Notes: a model not told the origin generated them from the letters alone. A DNA stretch of 64,000 bases from Heterohyrax brucei (GCA_028571685.1 CM053141.1:139156833-139220832); one strand, 5' to 3'; positions 39,474 to 51,729 are shown, numbered from the stretch's first letter. Numbers and translations: made by a program.

Positions 39474-40300
39474 AATGTCCTGAGGGAGGCCACTGGCGTA
39501 ACAGTGAGGGTCAGGGAAGCTATATGTTGGCAGCTCCCTAGCCCAGTGGTGTGTCATGGCCCATCAAAAGTGGCAGAGATGGCACATATGGTCAGGAAGT
39601 CAGGGAAGAAGGAAAGGAAACAAAGCAGAGAGTGACAAGAAACCAAGAAAGAGAAGAAAGGGGAGGGAAGGGGAGGAGAGAGGAGAGCAGGGGAGACTGG
39701 TGGCATGGAACAGTAAAGCCATGTGCTAGCAGTTTCCCAGCCATGATGGCATACAAAGTCAGGTGGTCAGGAGAAAGCAAAGGAGAGAAGGTAGACAGAG
39801 ACAAGAACTCAACAGAGAAACATAAAGTAACAGAATGTCCCAAGGGTGCCAACTAGTGTGGCAGTGCAGACGAGGGAGGTTGAATGGCAGTAGCTTCCCA
39901 GCCAAGCAGTGTGGGACAGCCTGTCAAAAAGGTAGTGAGGATGGCACCTGGCAAAAAGAAAGAAAGCTAGGTAGGGAGAGTCATGAAACCAAGAAGAAAA
40001 ACAAACAAAAGCCCTGAGGGAGCTACCAGCATAGCAGTATGGATGGGGGAAGTGACTCCCTAAGTCAAGCAGAGTGGCACATCCCATCAAAAAGTAACAG
40101 AGATGGTACACAGCACCAACTAAATGGAAGAAAGGCAAGAAAGGGGATGAGAGAGACAGACAAAACAAAAAGAAGACAAACAACAACAACAAAATGACAC
40201 TGAAGGAACTGGCCAAGTAGGGGCATGATGAATCCAAGCAGCAACAGCCAGTGTCTCTCTGGCTGAGCAACCTGCAGCCTTCCAGAAAGCAGCAGACACC
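39474..40300 (-). repeat. Tandem monomers in the L1 5' UTR
   Basis: About five degenerate units of roughly 145-220 bp start near 39474, 39693, 39836, 40011 and 40194. Recurring words are (c)ctgagggaggcca / cctgagggagctacca, then tagcccagtggtgtgtcatg / cagccaagcagtgtgggaca / aagtcaagcagagtggcaca, then catcaaaagtggcagagatg / catcaaaaagtaacagagat, then a purine-rich stretch. In L1s, such monomers carry promoter activity (known in mouse); here that is inference. Confidence 0.7.
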
Positions 40301-40680
40301 ATGTAGAGAGAAGGGTGGGGGTAGGGAAGTGTGTTTCCCTGGCTATTGGGTTGCTCTGTCTCCTGCTGGCAGTTCTGCAGAGTTGCCTTACCTTATTCCC
40401 TGTCCACTGCTCTTAGTGGCTAAGGGGTCTAAGATGACTGTGGCTGGTCAGCTAGCAGGGGATCTCCTCTCAACAGTTCTCCTTGTTCTCTGTTTTCGGT
40501 TAGTCTCTTACTCCATTCCATGCTTGGTTGAGTTCTTTATGCCTTCATTTGCTGTTTAGGGTTCCAGGGTTGACAACTGCGATTGTTCACTTAGTTTTTA
40601 GGGTCTTTGCTATAGAGGGACAGTGTGTTGCTTCTGTCAATATGCCGTATTGAGACTCTGCCCCTTTAAGACTTTTTTTT

Positions 40681-40848
40681 TTTTTTGACTTTGTATGAGG
40701 TGGACTCTGGGACACCTAATTTGAGTAAAACATTGCATCTTCTCTCACTAACTGTTTGTGTACTGAGGGCCTGAGTGCCAAGCACAGTTGCGAATGCAGA
40801 GAAGTGCATGACATGGGTGCTATTTCAGTGAGCCATCATTTAGTTAGA
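40681..40848 (+). other. Intergenic, unclassified
   Basis: Short spacer between the L1 5' end and a MIR. Confidence 0.5.
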
Positions 40849-40849
40849 A

Positions 40850-41035
40850 AAACAAAGCATGTTACTGGCTGTGTCACTTTGACAAGTAACTTCTCAGGGT
40901 CATGGTTTTTATACCATAATATTTTAGAAATAATACTTAATAGGGTTTGTGAAAATTCAGTAACTATAAATGCAAAACACTTCAGTGCTTGGCACATAGT
41001 AAACATTCCATAAATGTTAGCTATCTTTACTCTTA
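40850..41035 (+). mobile_element. MIR SINE, sense
   Basis: Words include ctggctgtgtcactttgaca, aagtaacttctcagggtcat, taggg tttgtgaaaattcag and cttggcacatagtaaacatt. Confidence 0.75.
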
Positions 41036-42440
41036 TGAAAAATTAACTAATAATATGAGCAACATTACAATAGCCAAATAAGTGATTAGGCCACTGCATC
41101 AAAACAGTCTTTAATGAACAATGTAAAAGCTATGCGTTTGTGGGACCATTTCCTGGTCTATTTTTATACTGATACAAAATTGCAATGCATTTTATTTCTT
41201 AGAGAAGTAATTTAGGACAGCAATAATAACATGATACACATTACTTTTCTGACGGTACAAATTTTTTAAAACATTTTTATGTGAATTTCTGGGAATATGA
41301 TAGCTTGACCTCACATTCCCGTCCTGGAGAATAGTCACCCACAAAAAGTGAAGGGCTGAGCTTGGTAAACTGAAGAAATTCCACATGCAGTGAAATATCA
41401 AGTGCTTGGAAGAAGGTGCAGATTAGGGACAAAAAGGCAAATGGGAATTGATGAAGACATACTATAAAGATGGTACATGGTTGTTGTTGTTGGATGTTGT
41501 TAAGTGTTGCTAGGTGTTGCCTCATAGCAATCCTATGTACAACATGGTGGGAGCCTGATGTGAGTGGATACATACACAGAGAAAGTAAGGGAGGGATGTT
41601 TCTGGTGTTCACATTATGTAGCACTGAGAGAGGCTGTTTCAAGAGAGGTAGTTTCTATATGGGGCTGTGGTTAGCCTATCCCTACTTGGATTTGTAAACC
41701 ATGAGGCCTTCTGTCACTTGCGTCTACAAAAGGGCCAAGCTGATCCCTGGCCACTCACAAAGAAAAAGTACCTACCCTAACTATCAATACCCAGGAACCA
41801 GAGAGATCCACAGAAGCTTGAAAAGCAGCACACCATCAACATGCAGAGACAGAGAAACACTACATGCTGCTTGAAATGTGATGGGAACGTAACAGCGCAG
41901 AGAGAAGAAACTAAACCGAGGAACTATAATGAACATCTATTATGGAGATAGAGCTAAAGTAGAAAAGAAAGGAAGCAGTTAAAATATTATTTAAATTCTT
42001 ACAGGTATATAATTAAGCACCAAAGAGGGTTTCTGGAACGAAAAACAACAATTTCTAAGTTAAAAATTCAATAGAGGAGTATAAAAAACAAAAATTATGG
42101 TAATTATTGAAATTGATTTCATGTTTTAGAAGATAAAATTCAATCAAGAATAAAATTCCGAAAATGATATTCATGGGGAGAAAAACAAGTAAGACTGTCC
42201 CGAAGACCCAGGAATGAGAGACTCATGGAGAAGTGATCATGAAAGAGATAGAAGAAGAAGCTATCCACAGATGATTTGCTTCCATACCGGAGTTCTTAGA
42301 TTGTCAGATGATTCTTCAAAATATGAAAGAATCCATTGGATTAATGAAACAGGGTTAATTTAAATGTAATAGCAAGAGCAGTACCTTGTGATAAAATTGC
42401 TAAATGATAACAATAGGAAAAAGCTTAAAATCATCTAAGT
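41036..42440 (+). other. Intergenic, mostly unclassified
   Basis: A short antisense RTE-like or SINE-like scrap lies at about 41480-41560 (gttgttgttggatgttgtta, gcaatcctatgtacaacatg). The rest is unrecognised. The frames at 41277-41642 and 41470-41697 overlap each other on opposite strands and have no domain support. Confidence 0.45.
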
Positions 42441-42446
42441 AGAAGA

Positions 42447-44430
42447 AGACGTGTCTGTCAGTTTGCTGTATTGTGGGGGCTTGCATGTTGCTGTGAAGCT
42501 GAAAACTATGTCACTAGAATTCAGACAGTGGGTGAATCTGCCATGAGTGAATTCTGTCACCCATGGCAAACAGGTTTCAGATGAGCTTCCAGACTAAGAC
42601 AGACTAGGAAGAGGACCTGGCTGTCTACAACTGAAATGGATTAGCCAGTGAAAACCTATAAATAGTAGCAGAAAATTGTCTTGATATAATGCCAGAAGAT
42701 AAGCCTCTCCCCAGGTTGTAAGACACACGAAAAGATGTCAGGGGAAGAGCTGCCTTCTCTAAGCAGAGTCAACTTTAAAGATGTGAATGGAGTCAAGCTT
42801 TCAGGACCTTCATTTGCTGATGTGGTGCAACTCAAAATGAGGAGAAGCAACTGCAAACATTCATTTATAATCAGAATATGGAACATGGGAATTATCAATC
42901 TAGGAAAATTGAAAATCATAAAAAATGAAATGAAATGCATAAACATCAATATCTTATACATTACTGAACTGAAATGGCCTGGTATTGGACAGTTTGAATT
43001 GGACAATCATGTGGTTTACTATGCTGCAATGAAACTTGAAGAGGAATGGAGGTGCATTCATCATGAAAAAAGAACATTTCAAAGATGCATATTGATGTAC
43101 AACACTGTCAGCAATAGGATCATATCTATACCCCTACAAAAAAGAAGAGTTAATGTGACTATTATTCAAATTTACACCAACTGCTAAGACCAAAGATGAA
43201 GAAATTGAAGGTTTTCTTTTGTTTTTTACCAGTCTCTGCACTCTGAAACCAACTGAATGTGTAATGAGAATACATTAATAATTACTGGTAATTGGGATGC
43301 AGAAGTTGGAGATGAAGAAGGATTGGTAGGTGGAAAATACAGCCTTGGTGGTAGACTAGAAATGATGCCAGAAATCACATGATAGAATTTTGCAAGACCA
43401 ATAGCTTCTTCAGTGCAAATACCTTCTTTTACCAACATAAATGGTGACTATACACATGGACCTTGCCAGATAGAATAGACAGGAATCAAGTAGACTATAT
43501 CTTTGAAAAGAGATGATGGAAGAGCCCAATATCATCAGTTAAAACAAGGACAGGGACCAATTTCTGAACAGAGCACCAATTGTTCGTAAGCAAGATCAAG
43601 TTGAAGCTGAAGAAAATTAGATCAAGTCAGGAGAGCCAACGCATGACCTTAAATGTATCCCACTCGAGTTTAGAGACTGTCTCAAGAATAGATTTGATGT
43701 GTGGAACACCAGTGACCAAAGACCAGACAAGCTTTGAATGACATCAAGGACATCATCCATAAGGAAAGCAAGAGGCCATTAAAAGGACAAGAAAGAAAGG
43801 ATAAACAAAAATAGATGTCAGAAGACACTTAAACTTGTTCTTGAGCATTGAACAGCTAAAGCAAAAGGAAGAAGTGATGAAGTAGATGAACTGTACAAGA
43901 GATTTCAAAAGGCTGTTGAAGAAGACAAAGTATAATGACACATGGGAAGATCTAGAGATAGAAAGCCATAAGGGAAGAACATGCTTGGCATTTCTCTAAC
44001 TGAAAGAACTGAAAAAAAATTCCGGCCTCAAGTGGCAATTGTGGAGACTTCTATGGGGAAAATATTAAGTGATGCAGTAACATCAAAAGAAGGTGGAGGG
44101 AATGCACAGAGGCATTGTACCAGAAATAACTGATTGATGTTCAGCCATGATAAGAGATAGCATATGATCGGCAACCAGTGGTACTGGAGGAAGAAGTCAA
44201 AGCTGCAGTGAAGGCATTAGTGAAAAACAGGGTTCCAGGAATTGATGGAAGATCAATTGAAATGTTTCAACAAATGGATGAATGCCAAGAGATTTGGAAG
44301 ACAGCTTCCTGGACAATTGACTGAAAGAGATCCATATTCATGCCTGTTCCCAAGAAAGGTGATCCAGCCGAGTGCAGAAATTATTGAAGAGTATCATTAA
44401 TACTACATGAAAGTAAAATTTTGTTGAACA
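42447..44430 (+). mobile_element. RTE (BovB-like) LINE, sense, 3'-truncated
   Basis: It begins in the RTE 5' region (gaagacgtgtctgtcagttt, gacagactaggaagaggacc). It continues through the endonuclease and into the RT region (gggttccaggaattgatgga, tgttcccaagaaaggtgatc) and stops at about 44430 before the RT core. The coding region is broken by many frameshifts. Loss of the 3' end is unusual for a retrotransposed LINE and points to a later deletion or recombination. Confidence 0.85.
42735..43187 (+). pseudogene. RTE ORF fragment: N terminus and endonuclease start
   Basis: A 150-codon open frame containing SFIIRIWNMGIINLGKLKII, ILYITELKWPGIGQFELDNH and RCILMYNTVSNRIISIPLQK, the APE endonuclease of RTE elements. 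It is the longest open TE frame in the window, but the reading frame shifts afterwards (downstream blocks such as ITGNWDAEVGDEEG are in other frames). Confidence 0.85.
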
Positions 44431-44738
44431 TCACTACACCACCAGGGTTTCCAGTTTAGTAGATAGAGACAAAAAATACTGTTAACATTCTACAGTTCAG
44501 AGAACAGACCCACAGCAAACAATCTGGCCCAAGTATCAGTGCCATTGTCCAGAAACCCTGGGACAAAGGAAAGGAGGCAGCACATTCTGAGATGAGAAAC
44601 TTACTGGTAAAGCTTACTCTGGTGCCTTCAAAATCCTCCTTTTGTGGCAGCAATGATGGAGTAACTTAGGCTGCAGTGTCACCTGTTGTTTTAGGATCAG
44701 GTATTAAGGACCCAGGAGCAAGATAATACCAGTGAGTC
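44431..44738 (+). other. Intergenic, unclassified
   Basis: Begins with accaccagggtttccagttt, possibly the antisense head of an AfroSINE. The rest is unrecognised. Confidence 0.4.
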
Positions 44739-45097
44739 TGAGTGAGTGGACACTTACCCCTAGCTCACATCATATACAAAAATTGACTCAAAATAGATCA
44801 AAAAAATAAACATAGGAGCTAAAACTTTGAAATCCTTTAAAGAAAACTTCAGCATAAATCTTCATAACCTTGGGTAAAGCAGTGGTTTCTGAGATACAAC
44901 ACAAAAAGCACAAGCAAAACCACATAAATTAGACATTCTCAAAGTAAAAAAATATTTTAAAAACTTTGGTGCTTCAACGGGCATCATTAAAACAGTGAAA
45001 AGACAATGCATGAAATGAGAGAAAATAATTACATATAATATACCTGACAAGGGAACTGTAGCTACAACATACAAAGAATTCTTATAACTTAATAATT

Positions 45098-45275
45098 GGA
45101 AACCCTGGTGGTATAGTGGGTTAAGTGCTACGTCCGCTAACCAAAAGGTTGGCAGTTCAAATCCGTCAGGTGCTCCATGGAGACTCTACGGGACAGTTCT
45201 ACTCTGACCTATAGAGTCTATATGAGTAAGACCCGATTCGATGGCAATGGGTTTGGTTTTCTTTTTGGTTAATAA
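45098..45275 (+). mobile_element. AfroSINE, sense
   Basis: A well-preserved copy from ggaaaccctggtggtatagt through ctaaccaaaaggttggcagt to gatggcaatgggtttggttt. Confidence 0.92.
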
Positions 45276-45334
45276 CAAAACAGATGAATAACCAAATTTA
45301 AAAATAGAGAGATTTGAAAGACATTTCTCCAGTA

Positions 45335-46145
45335 ATTATCAATGCATATTCAGTTAACTTCAGACTGCAGAAGCTAGTAAAAATCATCAATTATTTCAGC
45401 TTTGGCCTTAGTGATTGGTGCATGACTTTGATTAATAGTTGTGTTAGCTGATCTTCCTTGTAGACATGTGAATGTTATCCTGTCACTAACAGTGTTGTAC
45501 TTCAGGATAGATCTTGAAATATTCTTTTTCACAATGAGTGTGACGTCGTTCCTTTTCAAGTTGTGCTTCCTAGCAAGCAGAACATACGACCAAAATGGCC
45601 ATAGTAGACCCTAGACCAGAATGGCCAATGCAAGTCCATTTCAGCTCACTAATGCCTAGAATATCATTGTTTATGCATCCCATTTCATCTTTGACGACTT
45701 CCACTTTTCCTAGATATATATATCGTACATTCTAAGTTCTGATTGCTAATGAATGGTTGCAGCTGTTTCTTCTCATTTTGAGTCATGCCGCCTCAACAAA
45801 TGAAGGTCACAGAAGTTTGACCCCATCCACATCATAATGGTTGACGCTACTTTGAGAAGGCAGCTCTTCCCCCGTTGTCTTTTGAGTTACTTCCAACTTG
45901 GGAGACTCATCTTCCAGCGCTGTACCAGACAATGTTCCACTACTGTTCACAAGCTGTTCTCTGGCTAATTCTTTTCATAAGCAGACTGCCAGATCCTTCT
46001 TCCTAGTCTGTCTTATTCTGGAAGCTCAGCTGAAACTCATCCGTCATGGGTGACACTGCTGGTATCTGAATATTGGTGGTGTAGCTTCCAGCATCACAGC
46101 AATAGGCAAGGCTCCACAGTAGGACAAGCCAGTGTATACATGGGA
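45335..46145 (-). mobile_element. RTE LINE 5' half, antisense
   Basis: On the minus strand it runs from the RTE 5' region (46145) through the ORF start to the endonuclease. The frame 45374-45559 contains RNDVTLIVKKNISRSILKYN and TVSDRITFTCLQGRSANTTI. It ends where the old L1 picks up again. It overlaps in content with the sense copy at 42447-43300. Confidence 0.85.
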
Positions 46146-46154
46146 GATGACCGT

Positions 46155-46240
46155 TCATGCCAAAAAGCCAAGTGCCGTCAAGGCAGATCCAACTCATGGC
46201 GACACTAGGGGCCAGGGTAGAACTGACCCCCAGAGTATCC
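46155..46240 (-). mobile_element. AfroSINE fragment, antisense
   Basis: Words aagtgccgtcaaggcagatc and caactcatggcgacactagg are the reverse of the SINE 3' half. Confidence 0.6.
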
Positions 46241-46724
46241 AGTATAGTAGCTAAAAGGTGGACACAACTCAAATGTCCATCAACTAATGAACGGATAAAA
46301 AAGATGTGGTGTATCTGTATGATGGAATGTTATTAGTGAATAAAATAAATGAAATACTGATACATGCTACAACATAGATGAACTCAAAACATTATTCTAA
46401 ATGAAATAAGCCAGACACAAAAGGACTATCAATTGTGTGATTCTGTTTACATGAAATGAAATCAGTCTAGAAGAGGTCAATCTATAGAGACCTAAAGTAG
46501 ATTAGTGATATCTAAGGAATGAGTGGAGGGGGAATTGTGAGTGATTAATAATGGGTCTTGAGTTTCTTTCATGGTGATAAAAAAACAAAAAAAATCCTCA
46601 AGTTGATTATGGTGATAGTTGTACAACTCCATAAATATATTAACACCTATTGAATTACATTTCTTAAATGAGTAAATTGTATGTTGTGTGCATTATACTC
46701 AATAGAAGTGTTCTTTTTTAAAAA

Positions 46725-47329
46725 AGTGGATACTTGCTGGCATGCCTCGGCTTTGCTCTAATACCTGAGGGAAATCTGCAGCTTTTCTTTTATTGGTGCT
46801 TGCAACAAGCCCCACACAGCACTCCGATCTGCCACAGACACTTTAAATGTCCTTGTATCTTGTATCTGTCATGTCATAAACACTTCAAATGTCCTTGTAT
46901 CTATTGGGTAATGACATTTAAGTGCTTGCCATAGAGTCTTTCTGACTCTGTACCCTACTCGAAACATGGCAGTCTTTTGGGTCATCTGATAATGGGTGAG
47001 AGCAGGAGTCAACATGTAATAGGTGTGTTGTATCTTGCATGCACCTTCTAAGGAGGCCAATCAAGTAATGTGCCGCTTTAAAAGAAGTGGAGAGTTTGAG
47101 ATGTAATACCTTATCTTTGAGTTTAGAGAAATATCTTGACATGCCCTAGAAACTTCACTGAGATGGCAGATCTTTGTGGTTTTTCAAGCTTTTTCTTTCC
47201 TGCTTAGAAGCTTCATTTCTTCCATAACAGGTTGAAGCTTGAGGCTTTTCACCAGCTTGAAACTGTTAAAAAATGTCGCATAAGGAATTGACATCAAGGG
47301 ATGAACAAGATCTTCAGTATAAGAAAATA
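46725..47329 (+). other. Intergenic, with a short local tandem duplication
   Basis: The segment aaatgtccttgtatct occurs twice (46845-46860 and 46887-46902), inside two similar units of about 42 bp. Nothing else recognised. Confidence 0.5.
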
Positions 47330-47334
47330 AAATT

Positions 47335-47515
47335 AAAAAACCCATACCAGCTGCTGTTGAGTCAGTCCTGACTCATGGCAATCCCATGTATTTCCGAACT
47401 GAACTAGGCTCCATAGGGTTTTCGTGGCTGTGGCTTTCAGAAGTGAATTTCCAAGTCTTTTCTTGAGCAGCACCTCTGGGTGGGTACAGATCACCAGTGC
47501 TGGGTATGGAACAGG
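47335..47515 (-). mobile_element. AfroSINE, long variant, antisense
   Basis: The reverse order is gctgttgagtcagtcctgac, ccatagggttttcgtggctg, ccaagtcttttcttgagcag, cacctctgggtgggtacaga. Confidence 0.75.
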
Positions 47516-48625
47516 CAGTGGGAAGGATACCAGAGAAGTGGAAGTCTTGTGAAGGCTAGAACATCCTGCTAACTATCTCTTTCCTGTTGTCAGGACAATA
47601 TCCACATCAATATATAAATTCTTGGTTAGGCTAAGGATATAGCAGTTTTAGAAGCAGGCTCTGAGGCTTGTTTTTAGGACAGCTACAAGAAGCAAGAGAT
47701 TCTTTGACCAAGGTCAAAGAAAGTTTCTTAGAACTATAATATATACCTTGAAGAGACGAGTTAAGGATTATCAGTTTTCACTGTCTCTGTCTCTTTATGT
47801 TACCCAGAATCATCAGAAGGGCCACATTATCCACTGATTTACTATATGCCAGAAACAGATACAAACCCTCCATGAACGAAAACTAACAAAAATCTGCTCT
47901 CAGGAATCAATCACACCTTAAACTGTTTTATAGTGGCAACTAGTAACCTGGTGCCTGGACTCTTAGTCCTCTTTGCCCAGGGTGTTAGTGGAGAGGCCCT
48001 GCTTGCCAACTTTATAAGCTTTTGAGCTCTGAACATCATGGATTACTGGCTTAATGACCTGGAATGTGAATTTAAGAGTCTCAGTGCTTGTTCATTCTTC
48101 TTGTTCAATGTCAAACATCCTGCATTTCCTTAGGGTTTGATTGTCCATAACCCACCCTTGCAAGACAATTTTTAAAGTTGACCAAAGTTTTTGGGGGGCA
48201 AATGATAGAAAACAGCTCCAGAAAACTGAAAAAGAGGGAGTTTATTGGAAGAATATTGAAGAGCTGGGGAAAGGCTACAAAAGGGAGCGCCTGAGAGCTC
48301 AGGAAGAACAAGGACCAGGGAAATTCCAGAGTCTAGGCAGTAGGAGCGCTGATAATCTCTCCAAGATGCACCAGCCATTTTCAGGATTTTGTCACACTGT
48401 GCAGGATTCTCATTCTCAGGAGAGAGTGAAGGTTGGCCTAACGGGCCAGTCCACTGGTGTGAGAATGACAAGGTGCCTTCACTGAAAGTCCTGGTTCACT
48501 GTGTCTAAGAGAGGAAGCACAGTGCTCCCACAAAAATCAGGGTCTGTTTCCAGGGAAGTAGAATGTGGGCATCCAAAATTTATAAGTACACCACAATACA
48601 TGAAGGATGAGGGCTAATATTCCTA
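47516..48625 (+). other. Intergenic, unclassified
   Basis: The 48140-48560 part (agggagtttattggaagaat, gggccagtccactggtgtga) looks like an old repeat, perhaps an LTR, that I cannot name. Opposed frames at 48141-48485 (+) and 48172-48471 (-) overlap and show no domain. Confidence 0.4.
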
Positions 48626-48629
48626 ATGT

Positions 48630-49125
48630 TTGAAGAGTTTTTTACTGATAAGAGAACCTGATAAAATAAGCAGTAAAGATATGAAAAGAGCAACTCACTA
48701 GCCAACAGAAAAACTCAAAGTAGTATGATACCACTTTCATTGTTACCAAGTCATTGATAAAAGCCAGAAACAGTAATAGTTTTCAGAGCTGGGTAAAGGT
48801 ATAGGAAAATGAGCAATCCCATATATTTCTTGTGAGAGTGAAATGAATTTATTTTTGGTAGTATAGTCTATAGGGGAAAAAAGGTATACACACACACATA
48901 AGTGTATTGGTTACAGAATTATTTTGAAAGAAAAATCTCTAAATGTGTGTAAATCTACAAATATGGGAATAGTTGATGAAGAAATTAGCGTACATCCATT
49001 TCGTGGATTATTTTTTAGCTGATTAAAAGAAAAATAAATTTTTATGTATTGATCTGAAAAGATCTTATTGAATGCTACTCGGAAAAGCAAATTGCTGAGT
49101 ACTGTGTAGTATACAATCACGTTTT
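48630..49125 (+). mobile_element. Old L1M fragment, sense
   Basis: Words include gagggctaatattcctaatg, gagcaactcactagccaaca, acaaatatgggaatagttga and aaaagcaaattgctgagtac. The order matches the 3' part of old L1 ORF2. Confidence 0.65.
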
Positions 49126-49946
49126 CAGTCATTTGAAAAGAAAACTGCGTGTATTTGTGTGTGTGTGCACATGCATATACACAAACATGGACGTTATGTC
49201 AGTTGACCTAGGTGTCCCCCAAAAGCATGTCACCAGACCACAATCCCTGCCTCTCTGTCCCTTGAAGTGTTTGATTGTGTCAGGACACTTCTTAGCTTTT
49301 CGTTTAATCCAGTTGTGCTGATTTTCCCTGTATTGTCTGTTGTCCTTTCCCTCACCTAAAATAATTCTTGTCTACTATCCATTTTGTGAATTCTCTTCTT
49401 CCTCCCTCCCCTATCCCCTCATAACCATCAAAGAATATTTTCTTCTTTGTTTGAACCTTTTCCTGAGTTCTTACAATAGTGGTCTCATACAATATTTGTC
49501 CATTTGTGATGGATTAGTTTCACTCAGCATAATGCCTTCCAGATTCATGAAGTGAGATGCTTCAAGGATTTATCACCACTCTTTGTGTAGTATTCCTTTG
49601 TGTATATGTACCACAACATACCATAAGTTGTTTTCATCTTTTTGCTATTGTGAACAGTGCTGTAGTGAACATGGCTATGTGTATATCTAGTCATATGACA
49701 GTTTTATTTCACTAGGATATATTCTATGGAGTGAGATTGCTGAATCTTACATTACTTCCATTTCTAGCTTTTTAGGGAAATGCTGAATCAATTTCCAAAG
49801 TTGTTGTATCATTTTACATTGCTACCAACAGTACATAGGTGTTCCAGTCTCTCTGCAATGCCCCCAACATCTATTATTTTGTGTTTATGATTAGCGCCAG
49901 CCCTGTTGAGATGAGATGATATCTCACTGTAACTTTGATTTATAAA

Positions 49947-50464
49947 TGGCTTAGTCATCTAGTGCCGCCATAACAGAAATATCACAAGTGGGTGGCTTGA
50001 GTAAAGAAAAGTTTATTCTTACACGGTCCAAAAGGCTGAAAGTCTGAATTCAGGGTGCTGGCTCCAAGCGAATGCGTTGTCTCTCTGTTGGCTCTGAAAG
50101 AATGTCCGTGCTTTGTATCAGAAGTATCTTGGCACAAGAACTTCAGTTTTGAAGGATATGCTCTGCTTTCAGTGCTGCTTTCTTGCGGGCAAGAGGTCTC
50201 CCACTCTGCTTGCTTCCCTTTCCTTGCATCTCCTGTAAGATAAAAGGTGGTATAAGCCACTCTCCAGGGAAACTCCCTTAGTAAGGATGTTACAGTCCTA
50301 CCCTAATCCTCTTCAACATAATCCAATCTATTAACCACAGGCAGAGATTAGGATTTACAGCACAGGAAAATCCAAAATAAGGGAAGTCACATATCACTGG
50401 GAATCATGGCCCAGCTAAACTGCTATACATATTTTGGGGGGGGTACATAATTCAGTCTGTGACC
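49947..50464 (-). mobile_element. Solo LTR, ERVL/MaLR-like, antisense
   Basis: The left end is ttagtcatctagtgccgcca taacagaaatatcacaagtg. The right end is gggggtacataattcagtct. It lies inside the L1, which resumes at gctcctgattgtgagcattt. No clean 5-bp duplication was seen. Confidence 0.78.
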
Positions 50465-51534
50465 GCTCCTGATTGTGAGCATTTCCTCATGCATCTGTCA
50501 GCTGCCTGAATGGCTTCTTTGGTGAAGTGTCTGTTCATATTCTTTTCTCACTTTTTAATTAGATCATTTGTCTTTTTGTTGTTGAGTTATTATAGTGTCT
50601 TGTAGATTTTAGAGATTAGACCCTTATCAGATATGGAATAGCCAATTTTTTTTTTCCAGCCTGGAGATTATCTTTTAACTCTTTTGGTGAAGCCTTTTGA
50701 TGAGCCAGATGTTTGTTTCTTAGAAGCTACCAGTTATCTATTTTCTCTTCTGCTGTTTGTGCATTGTTAGTAATGTCTTATATTCTGTTTATGCCCTGTA
50801 TTCTTGTATTAGGGTTCTTTAGATTGTGGTTAGTTTTTGTACCATAATCTTTATTGTTTTAGATTTTACATTTAGGTTTTAATCTATTTTGAGTTAGTTT
50901 TTGTACATTATGTGAGGTATGAGTGTTGTTTCATTTTTCTGCAGATGGATATCCAGTTATATGAGCACTGTTTGTTAAACAGACTGTCTTTTCCCCAACT
51001 AACAGACTCTGGGACTTTGTCAAATAGCAGTATTCTCAATCTGTTCCACTGGTCTTTGTGTCTGTTGTAACACTTCTAGGCTGTTCTGACTACCGTGGCA
51101 GTATAACAGGTTCTAAAATCAGGTAATGTGAGGACCCCCACTTTGTCCTTCTCAGTAATGCTTTCTTATCTGGGGTCTCATCCCTTTCCACATGGAGTTG
51201 GTGATTTGTTTCTCCATCTCATTAAAAATGTCAGTTGAATTCAGACTGGGATTGCATTGTATCTGTAGATAATTTTGGGTAGAATTGACATTTTTGTAAG
51301 GTTGTCTTCCTATTCATAAAGGTGACATGTTTTTCCAGTTATGTAGGTCTCTTTTGTTTCTTGCAGTGGTGTCTTACAGTTTTGTTTTGTTTTTTATAGG
51401 TCTTGTACATCTCTAGTTAGATACATTCCTAAGTACTGTATCTTCTTGGGAGCTATTGCAAGTGGTATTGATTTGGTGATTTCCTTTTCGAAGTTGTCTT
51501 TGTTGACATAGAGGAATCCAACTGATTTTTGTAT

Positions 51535-51600
51535 GGTTATATTGTATCTTCCGACTCACGGGGACCCTATGAGTTGGATCCGACTCAACAGCCCTTGGCT
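51535..51600 (+). mobile_element. AfroSINE-like 3' scrap
   Basis: tcttccgactcacggggacc and ggatccgactcaacagccct resemble two opposing SINE 3' ends. Very short. Confidence 0.4.
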
Positions 51601-51729
51601 ATACTGTATCTTGATACTTTGCTAAAATTTTCCATTAGTTCCAGTAGTTTTCTCATGGATTCAATGATGTTTTCTGTGTATAAGATCATATTATTTGCAA
51701 TAGGGATGTTTTTTACTTCTTCCTTATTT

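Larger units (their letters stand above)
31555..40680 (-). mobile_element. Near full-length L1 LINE, antisense, with several insertions
   Basis: Read on the minus strand: GA-rich 5' UTR (about 39,150-40,680), ORF1 (fragments at 38765-38995 and 38019-38306), ORF2 endonuclease (36996-37346), ORF2 RT (34027-34356), then the 3' region and 3' UTR down to about 31555. All frames are broken by stops and frameshifts. It is interrupted by a (TG)n tract, an AfroSINE (32373-32540), a mariner-like element (32876-33359), an L1-with-LTR (34300-36159) and an RTE scrap (37838-37957). These nested insertions make it one of the older young-type L1s here. Confidence 0.85.
44740..46720 (+). mobile_element. Old L1 (L1MA-like) 3' half, sense, in three pieces
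   Basis: The pieces at 44740-45097, about 45276-45334 and 46241-46720 read in order as an L1 ORF2 end and 3' UTR: aaaattgactcaaaatagat, ggaactgtagctacaacata, aaatgtccatcaactaatga, gaaataagccagacacaaaa, cataaatatattaacaccta. A SINE and an antisense RTE fragment interrupt it. Confidence 0.82.

Noticed and set aside
39809..40270. A 153-codon hydrophobic minus-strand frame with membrane-like stretches
   Set aside because: It lies across tandem monomers in the 5' UTR of an L1. The hydrophobic run is the reverse complement of a purine-rich repeat, not a membrane protein.
48141..48485. A 114-codon + frame with a charged composition, and an opposed 99-codon frame
   Set aside because: The two overlap on opposite strands, match no family that I know, and sit in what looks like an old repeat. 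No start context, splice sites or poly(A) site that would make a gene.
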